Source: Streptomyces sp. NBC_01267 (GTDB taxonomy: Bacteria; Actinomycetota; Actinomycetes; Streptomycetales; Streptomycetaceae). From it: a stretch of DNA of 64,000 nt. Within the stretch, counting starts at the first letter, position 1, and every line of letters starts with the position of its first letter. Positions 1 through 8,618 of the stretch are shown here, in pieces. Made by a program: the position numbers and the translations under genes. The stretch spans positions 85,101 to 149,100 of the forward strand of contig NZ_CP108456.1 in the NCBI RefSeq assembly GCF_036241575.1. The letters are read 5' to 3'. The notes beneath the pieces were generated by a model. It was not told where the DNA came from. It was given only the letters and a program-made list of their open reading frames with translations, and did no database searches.

Positions 1-477
1 CTGGACGCCGGTCCACGCGGCGGAAATGATCCAGGTCGTCTCGACAGGGTCCACGTGCGGCAGCAACTCGCCCTGCTTCTTGGCCTCTTCGATGATCTGC
101 TGGGTGGCATGGATCCACAACGGGATCGCGCCCCCGTCGAAGAGGGTGAGCGCCTCCTGCCCCAGGGACAGTCGCGCTCCCGCGCTCACCAGCGGGTCCC
201 GGCGCATCCGGTGGGCGAGCGCGAGCGCGGTGTCGACCAGCTCCTGCAGTTTGCAGGGCCGGGGCGGCACGGCGCTGATGTGCATCTGCTCCTCCAGGAC
301 GCCCTGCGCGAGCGCCTGCTTGGAGGGGAAGTGGAAGTACAGGGCCCCCTTGGTCACCTTGGCGCGCGCGAGGATTTCCCCGACCGTGGCCGCGTCGTAG
401 CCGCATTCGTCGAATACGGAGGCCGCCGCCTCCAGGATGACGCGGCGCGTACGGATCGCGCGCTCTTGCTGTGCCAC
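1..477 (-). CDS. TetR-family gamma-butyrolactone receptor homologue (3' end cut by window edge)
   Basis: The first 159 codons of an ArpA/ScbR-type receptor are present and the C-terminus lies outside the window. Translation begins at GTG with VAQQERAIRTRR. An N-terminal TetR helix-turn-helix follows (residues about 10-55, ending GALYFHFPSK), then the start of the ligand domain. Trp121 in PLWIHATQQ aligns by position with the pocket Trp known in ArpA/CprB-type receptors, so it probably still binds a ligand. In this family the ligand releases the repressor from AREs. It is transcribed divergently from the epimerase gene, and an ARE-like site lies in the gap between them, which fits autoregulation. 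A pseudo-receptor remains possible because the C-terminal part of the pocket is not visible. Confidence 0.88.
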   Translation of the reverse strand, partial: MAQQERAIRTRRVILEAAASVFDECGYDAATVGEILARAKVTKGALYFHFPSKQALAQGVLEEQMHISAVPPRPCKLQELVDTALALAHRMRRDPLVSAGARLSLGQEALTLFDGGAIPLWIHATQQIIEEAKKQGELLPHVDPVETTWIISAAWTGVQ

Positions 478-545
478 AGTCGCTCCTCCTGCCGTCGGTG
501 CCTGGAGCAGAGTCCTCAGAGATCCTCTTTCCACCGGACCACTAG

Positions 546-571
546 AAACAAAACCAGGTAGTCCGTATCTT
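546..571. promoter_or_regulatory. ARE-like operator between tetR-1 and the epimerase gene
   Basis: The site reads AAACAAAACCAGG followed by TAGTCCGTATCTT. It matches the site in front of the first afsA homologue at most positions, sharing AAACCRG, then GT, then CGTATCTT, and has the half-site spacing of autoregulatory elements bound by butyrolactone receptors. A further inverted half (ACCAACTGG then CCTGGTT) lies just to the right. It is placed to control both divergent genes. Binding is inferred. Confidence 0.6.
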
Positions 572-627
572 ACCAACTGGCCACCGACCTGGTTCTTGTA
601 GCGTGCAAGCTTTCCGCGGGGGGATGT

Positions 628-1560
628 GTGACAAGGGCGACACGGTTGCTCATCGTCGGGAGCAGCGGCTTTGTCGGTGGGCACACCGTCCGTGCCGCCG
701 CGCGGCACCCCCAGGTGGAGCTGCGTCTGGCGCGCCGTCAGAGGCGCTCCCCCGCTCCTGGTGAGCCCCGGCTGAAAACCGTCCATGCGGATCTCAACGC
801 GCCCGAGACGCTGCACGGCCTCTGCGCGGACGTCGACGCACTGATTCACTGCGCGTCCGCCATCACGGGTTCCGAGGAGGAACTGCACCGGGTCAACGAC
901 CTGGGCACCCGGGCCCTGGTGGACGAGGCCGTCCGCTGTGGCGTGCGCCGCATCGTCTACGTCAGTACGGCTTCCGTGTACGGCAGGGGCACCTTCCGCG
1001 CCGCACGGGCGGCCGAGCTGACGCCCGCTCCCCTCTCCCCCACCAGTCGCACCCGCGCGGCAGCCGAGCGGCACGTCCTGGAATCAGGGGGCACGGTGCT
1101 GCGCCCCCACCTCGTCCACGGGCAGGGGGACCGCTGGATGATCCCCGGCACGGTGCAACTCCTGCGCGCCCTGCGCGGAAACGTGGCGGGCGCCGGCCTT
1201 CAGTCGCTCGTCCCGGTCACCGCACTGGCCGCGGCAGCCGTGGCCGCCGCACTCACCGCGGACGATCTGGCCGGCGCGCACCACGTCAGCCACCCGGACC
1301 CGGTGTCCGGGGCGCAGCTGACCGCCGCTGTGGCGGATCAAGTGGGCCTGCCGCAGGGCCCGTTGCTCGACCTCGCCGAGGCGCGGGCCCGCTTGGCGGA
1401 CTCCCCGGTGGGCCTGCATCACCTCGCGATGCTGAGCACGGACCACTGGTTCGCGGACGAGGGACTGTGGGACCGCCTCGGCTGTGACCCGGGGCGGGGC
1501 TTCCTGGAAGATCTTCCGGACCAGGCGCCCTGGTACCGGGAGTTCCTGGGGCGCCCCTGA
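628..1560 (+). CDS. NAD-dependent epimerase/dehydratase (extended SDR)
   Basis: 310-residue extended short-chain dehydrogenase with an N-terminal Rossmann fingerprint (LLIVGSSGFVGGH, residues 7-19) and an acidic/NAD-type second strand. STASVY near residue 115 is the family serine segment. The canonical YxxxK is not clear, so catalysis may be altered. Start is GTG preceded by GCGGGGGGAT. Genes of this type occur in butyrolactone/butenolide signal clusters next to afsA homologues, P450 and phosphatase genes, as reported for the srr genes of S. rochei plasmid pSLA2-L. By context it probably reduces or dehydrates an intermediate of the signalling molecule. The reaction is not deducible from sequence alone. 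Confidence 0.8.
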   Translation: MTRATRLLIVGSSGFVGGHTVRAAARHPQVELRLARRQRRSPAPGEPRLKTVHADLNAPETLHGLCADVDALIHCASAITGSEEELHRVNDLGTRALVDEAVRCGVRRIVYVSTASVYGRGTFRAARAAELTPAPLSPTSRTRAAAERHVLESGGTVLRPHLVHGQGDRWMIPGTVQLLRALRGNVAGAGLQSLVPVTALAAAAVAAALTADDLAGAHHVSHPDPVSGAQLTAAVADQVGLPQGPLLDLAEARARLADSPVGLHHLAMLSTDHWFADEGLWDRLGCDPGRGFLEDLPDQAPWYREFLGRP

Positions 1561-1599
1561 CCGCTGCGCCGGGTCGCACCGGTCCGGGCAGACGCCGGG

Positions 1600-2850
1600 T
1601 CACACGGCGAGTTCGGCCCGCGCCATGGCCAGGACGGGCAGCTCCCGCAGGCCGTTGGCGATGAACGACGGGATCGGCCGCAGTGGTTCATCCGGCGCAG
1701 CGATCGTCAGGTCCGGGAACCGTGCGAACAGCTCGCGCAGCGCGATCTCCGCCTCCAGGCGGGCCAGCGGCGCCCCGATGCAGTAGTGCGCGCCGTGTCC
1801 GAAGGAGATGTTCTCCCGGCGGGTGGGCCGCAGGACGTCGAAGCGGTCGGCATCGGTTCCGTGCACAGCGGTGTCCCGTCCCGCACCGGCGTACGAAATC
1901 ATGATCGCGTCGCCCTGAGGGATCACCACGTCGCCGACGGCCACGTCCTCCACCGCGTAGCGCAGGATCAGATTGGCGCCGGGGGCCTCCACCCGGAGGG
2001 TCTCCTCCACGGCGTCCGCCCACCCGGCCCGGCCCTCCCTGATGTGTGCGAGCTGTTCGGGGTGGTGCAGGAGAGAGGAGACGGCGTTGCCGATGAGGTT
2101 GACGGTGGGCTCGAACCCCGCCGTGAACAACAGGATGAGATTGTCGATCAGTTCCTTCTCACTGAGCCGGGCACCGTCGACATCGTCCCGCGCCGCGATC
2201 AACGCGCTCGTCACGTCGTCCGCCGGGTGGCGCCGCCTGAAGTCGATCAGCTCGGCCATGGTGGTGTACATGTCCAGCTGGTTCTGCTGCGCCTCCTCCA
2301 GCGACATCTCCGTCTTGAAGAAGCCGTCGGTGATACGGCGCAGGGGCTCCGCGGACTCCTCGGGGATGCCGAACAGGTCGAGCTGCACCTGGGTCTGGAT
2401 CACCTGGGCGAAGTTCTCGCGCACGTCCCACGGCCGGGTCGGTGGCAGCTCGCCGATGCTGTCGAGCGTCCGTGCCGTGATCTCCTCGATCCTCGGCCGC
2501 ATCATCTCGACGCGCCGTGCCGTGAAGGCGCTGGCGACCAGGCGGCGCAGCCGTCGGTGCTCGTCCCCGTACGCCGTGACCATGTTCTGCACCGAGACCC
2601 AGATCGCGAGCGGCCAGGTCTCCGCCGTCTCGCCCTTCTGCCACGCGGTCCAGTGCTGGTAGGCGTCCTTGGAGATCCGCGGGTCGACGAGGAGCTTCTT
2701 GACGAGGGTCTGGTCCGTGACGACCCAGGCCGGGACGCCGCCCGGCAGCAGCACCGTCGTCACCGCTCCCCGTGCCCGGAGAGCCCGTGCCTCACCGTGG
2801 ATGTCCTGACCGGCCGGATCGATGGCGTAGGGGCACTGTTGACGAAGCAT
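1600..2850 (-). CDS. cytochrome P450 monooxygenase
   Basis: 416-residue bacterial class P450 of usual length. The I-helix oxygen-binding stretch reads LLFTAGFEPT (Pro follows the acidic residue), the K-helix ExxR is EETLR, and the haem ligand loop is FGHGAHYCIGAPLAR with the axial Cys. No ferredoxin or reductase gene is nearby, so electron partners must come from elsewhere. Start is ATG with GGAG upstream. The intergenic region in front holds a near-perfect ARE-like palindrome. Convergent with the epimerase and next to afsA-1, it most likely hydroxylates the acyl side chain of a butyrolactone/butenolide signal, by analogy with the P450s of avenolide and SRB pathways. Confidence 0.93.
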   Translation of the reverse strand: MLRQQCPYAIDPAGQDIHGEARALRARGAVTTVLLPGGVPAWVVTDQTLVKKLLVDPRISKDAYQHWTAWQKGETAETWPLAIWVSVQNMVTAYGDEHRRLRRLVASAFTARRVEMMRPRIEEITARTLDSIGELPPTRPWDVRENFAQVIQTQVQLDLFGIPEESAEPLRRITDGFFKTEMSLEEAQQNQLDMYTTMAELIDFRRRHPADDVTSALIAARDDVDGARLSEKELIDNLILLFTAGFEPTVNLIGNAVSSLLHHPEQLAHIREGRAGWADAVEETLRVEAPGANLILRYAVEDVAVGDVVIPQGDAIMISYAGAGRDTAVHGTDADRFDVLRPTRRENISFGHGAHYCIGAPLARLEAEIALRELFARFPDLTIAAPDEPLRPIPSFIANGLRELPVLAMARAELAV

Positions 2851-2952
2851 CGGAGTCTCCAGAGTGTCGTGGACTCAAAAAACCTGGCGGAGCAAGAACT
2901 GGCCGACCGTGCTGATCACGTCCTGTTACCCGGTAGACGCGTATCGGATAAT

Positions 2953-2972
2953 AAAACCGCGTACCCGGTTTT
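2953..2972. promoter_or_regulatory. ARE-like palindrome upstream of the P450 gene
   Basis: AAAACCGCGTACCCGGTTTT is a 20-bp palindrome with one mismatched pair, with flanks resembling AREs. It lies about 100 bp upstream of the P450 start and about 370 bp upstream of afsA-1. The rest of this roughly 495-bp divergent intergenic region holds the second ARE at the afsA-1 end and no convincing gene. Confidence 0.6.
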
Positions 2973-3254
2973 CTCAAGTCATTCTCGATGAACGATCACC
3001 CACGTTCACATCCGCACCGCCCGACCCCTCCGGGGCGCGCGCGCATGCGCCGGAGCCATTGAGGGGCAAATGGCTTCAGAATCAGGCATATTGAAGCGAA
3101 GATCCGGAAGGAATCGCACCGTAAAGCGGAACGCGATCGTCTGGACGGCGGCCTCCTGGAGCGCCCTCCCCTCCGTCGGAACGTCGGCACCCCCGACCGT
3201 TCCCTCTGCCACGCTTGTGCGAATCGGCCGCATCCGACCGTCGAATCGCCTTGA

Positions 3255-3280
3255 AAATCAAACCGGTGGGTACGTATCTT
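3255..3280 (+). promoter_or_regulatory. ARE-like operator upstream of afsA-1
   Basis: AAATCAAACCGGTG followed by GGTACGTATCTT, closely matching the site in front of the epimerase gene and the general ARE pattern (AAACCGG centre, GTAT arm). It lies 65 bp before the afsA-1 start, overlapping the expected promoter position, so a receptor bound here would repress signal synthesis. Confidence 0.62.
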
Positions 3281-3345
3281 ATGGAGGGCACGGCGTCACA
3301 GCTCGGCTCACCTCTTCATCACTCGGCCTCTTGAGGAGACGTGTA

Positions 3346-4317
3346 ATGACTCTGCTAACGCACGCGGAGATGCCCGGCACAGCCCGGGAGACCGCAGTCG
3401 GCACCGTCCCGGTCAAGGCTTACGAACTCCCCCGCCTGACCACCACAGTTCCGCGGGAGTACGTGCACCGCGCCTCGCACGCCGAGGTGTTCCTCACCCA
3501 CTGCGAGAAGCTCGACGACACCTGCTTCCTTCTCGCCGGGCAGTGGCCCCGTGCCCACCCCTTCTTCACCAGCCTCGATGGAACGCTCCATGACCCGATG
3601 CAGGCTGCCGAAACGATCCGTCAGGTGGGGCTGCTGCTCGCCCACTCGGAATTCGGAGTGCCGCTCGGCCACAGCTTCCTGATGTGGGAGCAGTACTTCA
3701 CCGCGTATCCGGCGCACATGGCCATCGGCTGCAGCCCCACCGACCTGACCATCACCGCGGTCTGCACCGACCTGCGGTGGAAGGGCAGCCGGCTGGCGGA
3801 GTTCAGCATGGAAGTGACGCTGGAGAGCGACTCCCGTACCGTCGCCGTCGGCGGCGGCCGGTTCACCTGCATCTCCCCCGGGACGTACCGCCGACTGCGC
3901 GGTGGGGCCGGTCCGGAGCCGACAGGCCCCCGTCCTGCCCCCGCACACCCGGCCAGTGTGGGGCGGGCCCGCGCCGCCGACGTGGTGCTCTCCCCCACCG
4001 CCACCCCGGGCCGCTGGCTCCTGAACCCGGATCCGCTCCACCCGATCCTGTTCGACCACAGTGGCGACCACATCCCCGGCATGGTCCTCGTGGAGGCGGC
4101 GCGGCAGGCGGCGTGCGGGCTGATCGCACCCACCGGGATGATCGCCGAGTCGGTGACCACGTCCTTCCACCAGTACGCCGAGTTCGACGCGCCCTGCTGG
4201 ATCGAGGCCACGGTCGTGCCCGCGGACGAGTCCGACACCATGAGTATCAGCGTCGTCGGCAGACAGAGCGGCAACGAGGTGTTCCGTTCACTGCTGGCCT
4301 GCTCGCTCAACCTCTGA
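3346..4317 (+). CDS. AfsA-family signal synthase, copy 1
   Basis: 323-residue protein with the two hot-dog-like AfsA repeats. The N-terminal repeat contains VPREYVHRASHAEVFLT and the C-terminal one HPILFDHSGDHIPGMVLVEA, the family hallmark. AfsA enzymes condense a beta-ketoacyl thioester with dihydroxyacetone phosphate, the first committed step to butyrolactone and related signals. The ATG chosen follows TTGAGGAGACGTGTA; longer in-frame extensions lack a ribosome site and would read through the ARE. With afsA-2 about 10 kb away, the replicon carries two synthases. One may make a different product or act as a regulator, as suggested for some duplicated homologues. Confidence 0.92.
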   Translation: MTLLTHAEMPGTARETAVGTVPVKAYELPRLTTTVPREYVHRASHAEVFLTHCEKLDDTCFLLAGQWPRAHPFFTSLDGTLHDPMQAAETIRQVGLLLAHSEFGVPLGHSFLMWEQYFTAYPAHMAIGCSPTDLTITAVCTDLRWKGSRLAEFSMEVTLESDSRTVAVGGGRFTCISPGTYRRLRGGAGPEPTGPRPAPAHPASVGRARAADVVLSPTATPGRWLLNPDPLHPILFDHSGDHIPGMVLVEAARQAACGLIAPTGMIAESVTTSFHQYAEFDAPCWIEATVVPADESDTMSISVVGRQSGNEVFRSLLACSLNL

Positions 4318-4418
4318 GCGCGGGCCCCACCCCCGAACCGGGCAGCACCTCTGCCCGTCGCGAGCCGGGCCTGATCGGACCGGAATCGACCGGACCGACC
4401 GGACCGAACGAACCGGTC

Positions 4419-4787
4419 CTAACGCAGGGGCAGTCCGCCTTCGGAGCGTTCGGTCTTGAGGCCCTTGCTGCCCGGAGCGAGGGTGCGCGGGTCAACGGCC
4501 TCGGCGGGGGCCCCACTTGAGTACAGACCGGCGGGTTCCGTGTCGCGGTCGTGCGGCAGCAGCCAGAACACGCGGCGCCGAAAGGTGCCGGAGGAGCGGG
4601 ACGGCTTGGCCTGTGCCCCGAGGAGTGCGTAGCCGACCATGCGTCCGTCGCGGTGGTAGGCCGGTTTGCCGCGGCGCGTCGGCAGACGGTCGAGGCTCTG
4701 GCGTACGTAGTCGAGGTGCCGGGTGTCCTCCAGCCACACGAAACCGGCTTCGTGGAGGATCTCGTTCTCTGCGATGAGAGCGCTCAT
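4419..4787 (-). CDS. small plasmid protein of unknown function, coupled to primase-helicase
   Basis: 122 residues; no recognisable domain. It starts with an ATG that overlaps the TGA of the primase-helicase gene (ATGA), so it is translationally coupled to replication genes. The sequence contains LDYVRQSLDRLPTRRGKPAY and a basic stretch RRRVFWLLP, then a disordered, charged tail. Short proteins of this sort often trail plasmid replication operons. Nucleic-acid binding is possible from the basic patches but unproven. Confidence 0.6.
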   Translation of the reverse strand: MSALIAENEILHEAGFVWLEDTRHLDYVRQSLDRLPTRRGKPAYHRDGRMVGYALLGAQAKPSRSSGTFRRRVFWLLPHDRDTEPAGLYSSGAPAEAVDPRTLAPGSKGLKTERSEGGLPLR

Positions 4788-6268
4788 GTTGCCTCCTGGT
4801 CGGCGACCAGCCCGATGCCCGGGTAGTACTTCCGCTGGTTGGACAGGATCATCTGCTTGGGCGAAGCCAGCCCCACCATTTCGCGGACCCGGGCCGCGAA
4901 GGCGCGTGACGAGATGGCCGGGTTCCCCTCATTCTGGCACCACGCCCTGTACACCGCGTAGAGCCGGGCTTGTTCTGCCCGGAGATCGGGCTCAAAGCGA
5001 CACGACTCGCTCAGAAAGCGTCCAGTGTGGTCTTCCGTCTCCGCGTATACGGTCGTGGCGGTGCGGACGCGCTCAGGTCCGGTGAGGTCCTTCCCCCCGC
5101 TCAGATAGCGACGGGCGCCCTGGATCAGCCAGTTGAGGATTCCGGGACCCTCCTCGGTGACGAGGAGGTCGGCCAGATTGTCGATCTTCCGGTGGTCGGA
5201 GACGATGCGCTCGAACGGGATCAGGCGTATGCGCCGCCAGAACGCGAAACCACCGGTGCCGACTTCCGGGCGGTGGTTGCCCAGTAACCAGAGCTTATGG
5301 GTCGGCTCGAAGCTGAAGAAGTCCTGGCGCATACGGCGGGCCTTGATCCGGTCGCCACCGGTCAGCAGCTTCACCCGCGCCTCGTCGAACCGGTCCCCCG
5401 GCTTGACCTCGCTGCACACGATGACGCGGCGGCCGTGCAGTTCGGCGAGATCCGTGGGGTGCCCCTCGTACGGGCGGGCCATCAGGAATCCGGGGGGCGC
5501 CGCGTCCGCGTAGTCGCCGATGAGTTTGATCAGGACGTCCAGGAGAACCGACTTGCCGTTCTTGCCGGAGCCGAAGAGGAACGGCATCACCTGCGCACCG
5601 ACGTCCCCGGTGATGGAGTAGCCGAGCAGCAGGTGCAGGAAGCCGATCATCTCCGCGCCCTCGGGCCCCTCGCCGAAGGTGTCGGCCAGGAACCGGTCCC
5701 AGCGCGGCGTGGGCATCAGCTGCGGCGCCGCGGTGGTGGAGCGGGAGTGGAAGTCCTTGTCCGGCAAGGGTCTGCGCATCGTCCCGGTGCGCAGGTCGAC
5801 GATGCCGGCCGGGGTGCACAGCGCGTACGGATCCGAGTCGAGGCGCGCCGCGTTCAGCACCATGCCGGGCGCGGACCTGGCCTGCGTGAGCATCGCGTTC
5901 ATGCCGCTGGTACTCAGAGCGCGGCGGCGGTGCTGATGCAGTGCCGCCGTGGTGAACACGCCACGGGGGTCCGTGGTGGCCAGGGACTCCGCCAGGTCGC
6001 CCGCCGCCCACACCACGGTGTCGTCCTCGTCGATCTGCCAGCGGGTGGTGTCCCAGCGGAACCAGCCGAGCCCGGGGACGTGCCGGTAGTCGTTGGAGTA
6101 GAGCTTGACGAACAGTTTGGCGTTGCCGCGGTCGCTGAGGGTGTCGGGCAGCAGCCCCTCGGCGGTGGCCTGCCCCTCGTGCCAGGGCGGGCCGGGAGCA
6201 GGCTGCACCAGGATCTGCTCGGCGACGGCCCGCGCGTCGAACAGCGTGTTGTCGTCGCCGGTGATCAC
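4784..6268 (-). CDS. P4-type primase C-terminal / SF3 helicase, replication protein
   Basis: 494 residues. A D5_N-like segment (about 60-190) precedes an SF3 helicase core with Walker A GSGKNGKSVLLD (about residue 225), an acidic Walker B stretch RRVIVCSEVKPGD, and the downstream LWLLGNHRPEV sensor region. The C-terminus is a winged-helix-like primase C domain. This is the helicase half of a phage/plasmid P4-type replication initiator; the primase half is supplied by the upstream gene. Start is a GTG overlapping the upstream stop (GTGA) behind CTGGAGGGACGGTC. It likely unwinds the plasmid origin for bidirectional replication of a linear replicon. Confidence 0.9.
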   Translation of the reverse strand: MITGDDNTLFDARAVAEQILVQPAPGPPWHEGQATAEGLLPDTLSDRGNAKLFVKLYSNDYRHVPGLGWFRWDTTRWQIDEDDTVVWAAGDLAESLATTDPRGVFTTAALHQHRRRALSTSGMNAMLTQARSAPGMVLNAARLDSDPYALCTPAGIVDLRTGTMRRPLPDKDFHSRSTTAAPQLMPTPRWDRFLADTFGEGPEGAEMIGFLHLLLGYSITGDVGAQVMPFLFGSGKNGKSVLLDVLIKLIGDYADAAPPGFLMARPYEGHPTDLAELHGRRVIVCSEVKPGDRFDEARVKLLTGGDRIKARRMRQDFFSFEPTHKLWLLGNHRPEVGTGGFAFWRRIRLIPFERIVSDHRKIDNLADLLVTEEGPGILNWLIQGARRYLSGGKDLTGPERVRTATTVYAETEDHTGRFLSESCRFEPDLRAEQARLYAVYRAWCQNEGNPAISSRAFAARVREMVGLASPKQMILSNQRKYYPGIGLVADQEAT

Positions 6269-7359
6269 GACCGTCCCTCCAGCCGGAGAGGACGCAACTG
6301 GCCGGCGCCCAGGCCGCAGCGGATGATGGCCGAGTACCGCCGCTCCTGCCCGCAGCGGGCATGCTCGGCCGCTGTGTACAGGCACCGCTCCGCCTCCTCC
6401 GCATCGAGGAGACCGGCAGCCACCAGTCCCCCGGCGATGTACGCGGCACGGTTCAACTTCTCGGAGAACGCGGCCCCTTCCGCCACGGCGGCGCAGCCGG
6501 CCACCTCGGCGAGAGCCCCGCTCAGCACCCGGCCCGCAGCCGAACGGCCGCCGCCCGCGGCGATGACGGCCTGCCGGGCGCGCGGCGGCACGGGGCGGGG
6601 CGCGGTCAGGCGCGGGGAAGGCAGGTGCCCGGTGCGTTCGAGTTCGCAGGCCAGCCAGCCGGGCAGCGGCGCGGGCTCACGCGCGCGGCCCACGGGGGTG
6701 TAGACACCGGCCTCGGTCACGGTGCCCGGCGCGACGATGTACCCGCCGTGCGCCCGTACATCGACCTGCCAGGCCAGCGCGCGCCCGGTGCTCGAACCGG
6801 TCGAGCACCGCCACTTCTGGCCGTGGTGGGCCCGGTACCAGACGTGCAGACCTCCGGACGGGGTGCGTACCCGCAGGGTCCCCTCGTCGTCCGCGGGGCT
6901 GGTCTCGCCCCTGAGCGCGGCCAGGATCCCGATGGTGTGGAAGCCGTCGGCCAGGCCGGTCAGATCGATCCCGTCGGCGATCCTGATGCCGGGTAACAGC
7001 CGGTCCCTGTCGGGCAGTTCCTGTGCGTGCGCGTCGATGTCGACGACCACCAGGTCCGCGGGACCGCAGGCGATCCCGACACCTGCACCGGGGGCCGCCC
7101 TCCACCACTGCTCGATCCTGGCGCAGTCGAGGGTGGCGGCGCGAAATCCATGGCACCAGCGTCCCGCGGCGAGGCAGGCACACCCCTGATAGGTGTGTCC
7201 GGGCTCCCGGCACGCATCACAGTTGCCCGCAGGTGTCTTGCGTCCTGGTGCCAGCGGGTGAACAGGCCATCCGCGACTTGCGCACCAGCGGGCGATCACC
7301 GGCGCGCGGGAAGCGGGTTGGCCCGATTCACTGTCGAGGACGGACAGCTCAGAAGCCAT
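6265..7359 (-). CDS. bifunctional DNA primase/polymerase (Prim-Pol, AEP superfamily)
   Basis: 364 residues. The archaeo-eukaryotic primase core shows WPVHPLAPGRKTP near residue 30, a Cys-rich insert (CDACREPGHTYQGCAC) probably holding zinc, the metal-binding DxD in LVVVDIDAH, the GGLHVWYR motif, and VDVRAHGGYIVAPGT, all typical of plasmid Prim-Pol proteins. The ATG chosen follows AGGGGGAAGTGC. It is first in a three-gene replication operon, and its promoter region contains paired 9-bp iterons, so the initiator may autoregulate. It would synthesise primers for the coupled helicase. Confidence 0.92.
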   Translation of the reverse strand: MASELSVLDSESGQPASRAPVIARWCASRGWPVHPLAPGRKTPAGNCDACREPGHTYQGCACLAAGRWCHGFRAATLDCARIEQWWRAAPGAGVGIACGPADLVVVDIDAHAQELPDRDRLLPGIRIADGIDLTGLADGFHTIGILAALRGETSPADDEGTLRVRTPSGGLHVWYRAHHGQKWRCSTGSSTGRALAWQVDVRAHGGYIVAPGTVTEAGVYTPVGRAREPAPLPGWLACELERTGHLPSPRLTAPRPVPPRARQAVIAAGGGRSAAGRVLSGALAEVAGCAAVAEGAAFSEKLNRAAYIAGGLVAAGLLDAEEAERCLYTAAEHARCGQERRYSAIIRCGLGAGQLRPLRLEGRS

Positions 7360-7374
7360 GCACTTCCCCCTGTG

Positions 7375-7814
7375 AGCGACCGAAGCGACCGAACGACTGG
7401 CACAGAGTAGCGGGCACACGCGAACCAGGAGTCATGGAAAAACAAAAGATCCGGCGACCTGCTACACCTCAGCTACCGAGCAGAACGGGCCAGCGACCCA
7501 CCCCCGGGAGCCGCTGCGCCGACAGCTCGGGTATGTGTCCAGCTCAGACCGAGTACCGCGCCTTCAAAGCGACTGAAGCGACTCACGTTCCCTATATATG
7601 ACGCACACTCACTCACCCACTACTGACTCCATATACCCGGAGCTTGGATCACTTCAGTCGCTTTCCTGCCGTGAAAACCGGGCTGAACTGGGGTTTCTCT
7701 CCAGCGACCGAAGCTCTACCGCACTCCCCCGGTCACTTCCCGCCAGTCGCTCCCCCACCGTGCGGACCCGTCAGCTGCCGTCACCGGCCCTCTCTCAGCG
7801 ACTCAAGCGACTCT
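7375..7814. repeat. iteron cluster, candidate plasmid replication origin
   Basis: A 9-bp unit AGCGACYGA recurs in a gene-free stretch: tandem pairs at 7375-7392, 7568-7585 and 7797-7814, single copies at 7703-7711 and, inverted, at 7654-7662 and 7743-7751. Between them lies a locally AT-richer run (CCTATATATGACG). The cluster lies directly upstream of the primase gene and before the parS array, the usual place for an origin with initiator-binding iterons. Another inverted pair occurs just after tpg. No gene is evident from the primase start to the parS array. Confidence 0.55.
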
Positions 7815-7875
7815 GCAGCGGAGTTGGACCCGTCCGCGACACCGGCCGCCGTCGATGCCCAAGTGCGGAGCGCGC

Positions 7876-7968
7876 GGTTTACCGCGGTAAACCGGACCCC
7901 CGGAGTGACGCTGGTTTACCGCGGTAAACCGGACCCCGGGGGGTGACGCTGGTTTACCGCGGTAAACC
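7876..7968. repeat. three parS-like palindromes, upstream cluster
   Basis: Three perfect copies of GGTTTACCGCGGTAAACC at 7876-7893, 7913-7930 and 7951-7968, spaced 37 and 38 bp, with related flanks (GACCCC and GTGACGCTG). The 16-bp core GTTTACCGCGGTAAAC has the size and symmetry of ParB sites but differs from the Streptomyces chromosomal parS (GTTTCACGTGAAAC). Since the same palindrome recurs before parA and inside parB, it is best read as the plasmid centromere. Confidence 0.8.
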
Positions 7969-8093
7969 AGCGTCACTGTCCCGTCTCGCCGAAGGTCGGC
8001 CGATCTCACCGAGGTCGACGGCCGTCCTGTTCGTCACATCGAAGTTCCTTCACCGCCAGGGACGTTCGGGTCGGGCCGCGTACCCTCGGCTCC

Positions 8094-8507
8094 GTGCCCC
8101 GTCATTCCAGGAGTCCCCGTCGGCTGGTTGCCGATGCGCGCCTGTACTTGTGGACGCTCCGCCACAGCCACAGCGTGGTGGACGGCAGCCGGTCCTGCTG
8201 CGAGACCCTGAGGCTGTACCCACAGCCGGCCGGCGCCAGCGGCCCACTGTGCATCGTCTTCGCCGAGGGCCCTGGCCGGTATGTCCCGGGCGGTTTTCCC
8301 CTGGGCTCCGGAGACGTGGGATACGTCCGGGGTGCCTCCCTGAACCTTCACGAACCCGGCGCCGTCCGCGCTCTGCTCGACGTGGCGTTGGCACGCGGGT
8401 GGCAGCCAGAGGTACGGCGGGTGGTGGAGATCGACGGCTGGTCCCTGCTGGAGGCGGCAGCCGCCGCGCAGGCCGGGACAGCCGACCCCGCGGACCCGGA
8501 AGATTGA
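8094..8507 (+). CDS. hypothetical protein between centromere repeats and parA
   Basis: 137 residues with no family I can name. Codon usage and a folded-looking central part (LCIVFAEGPGRYVPGGFPLG, then an acidic C-terminal helix) support a real gene. It starts with GTG with no clear ribosome site; another start is possible. It lies between the parS cluster and a further parS copy, so a partition-associated role is suggested only by position. Confidence 0.5.
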   Translation: MPRHSRSPRRLVADARLYLWTLRHSHSVVDGSRSCCETLRLYPQPAGASGPLCIVFAEGPGRYVPGGFPLGSGDVGYVRGASLNLHEPGAVRALLDVALARGWQPEVRRVVEIDGWSLLEAAAAAQAGTADPADPED

Positions 8508-8618
8508 CACCGAGTGACTTCGTTGATTCTCGAATCAGGTTCCTGGGCGCTCGTCAGACTTCGTTGAGACTCGTCAAGCTTCAGCGCGACGGGACCTGCC
8601 GCCCTCCCCGCCGACGCT

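Noticed and set aside
7876..7968. CRISPR array
   Set aside because: The repeats are short perfect palindromes with very short, related spacers and recur in parB; they are partition sites.
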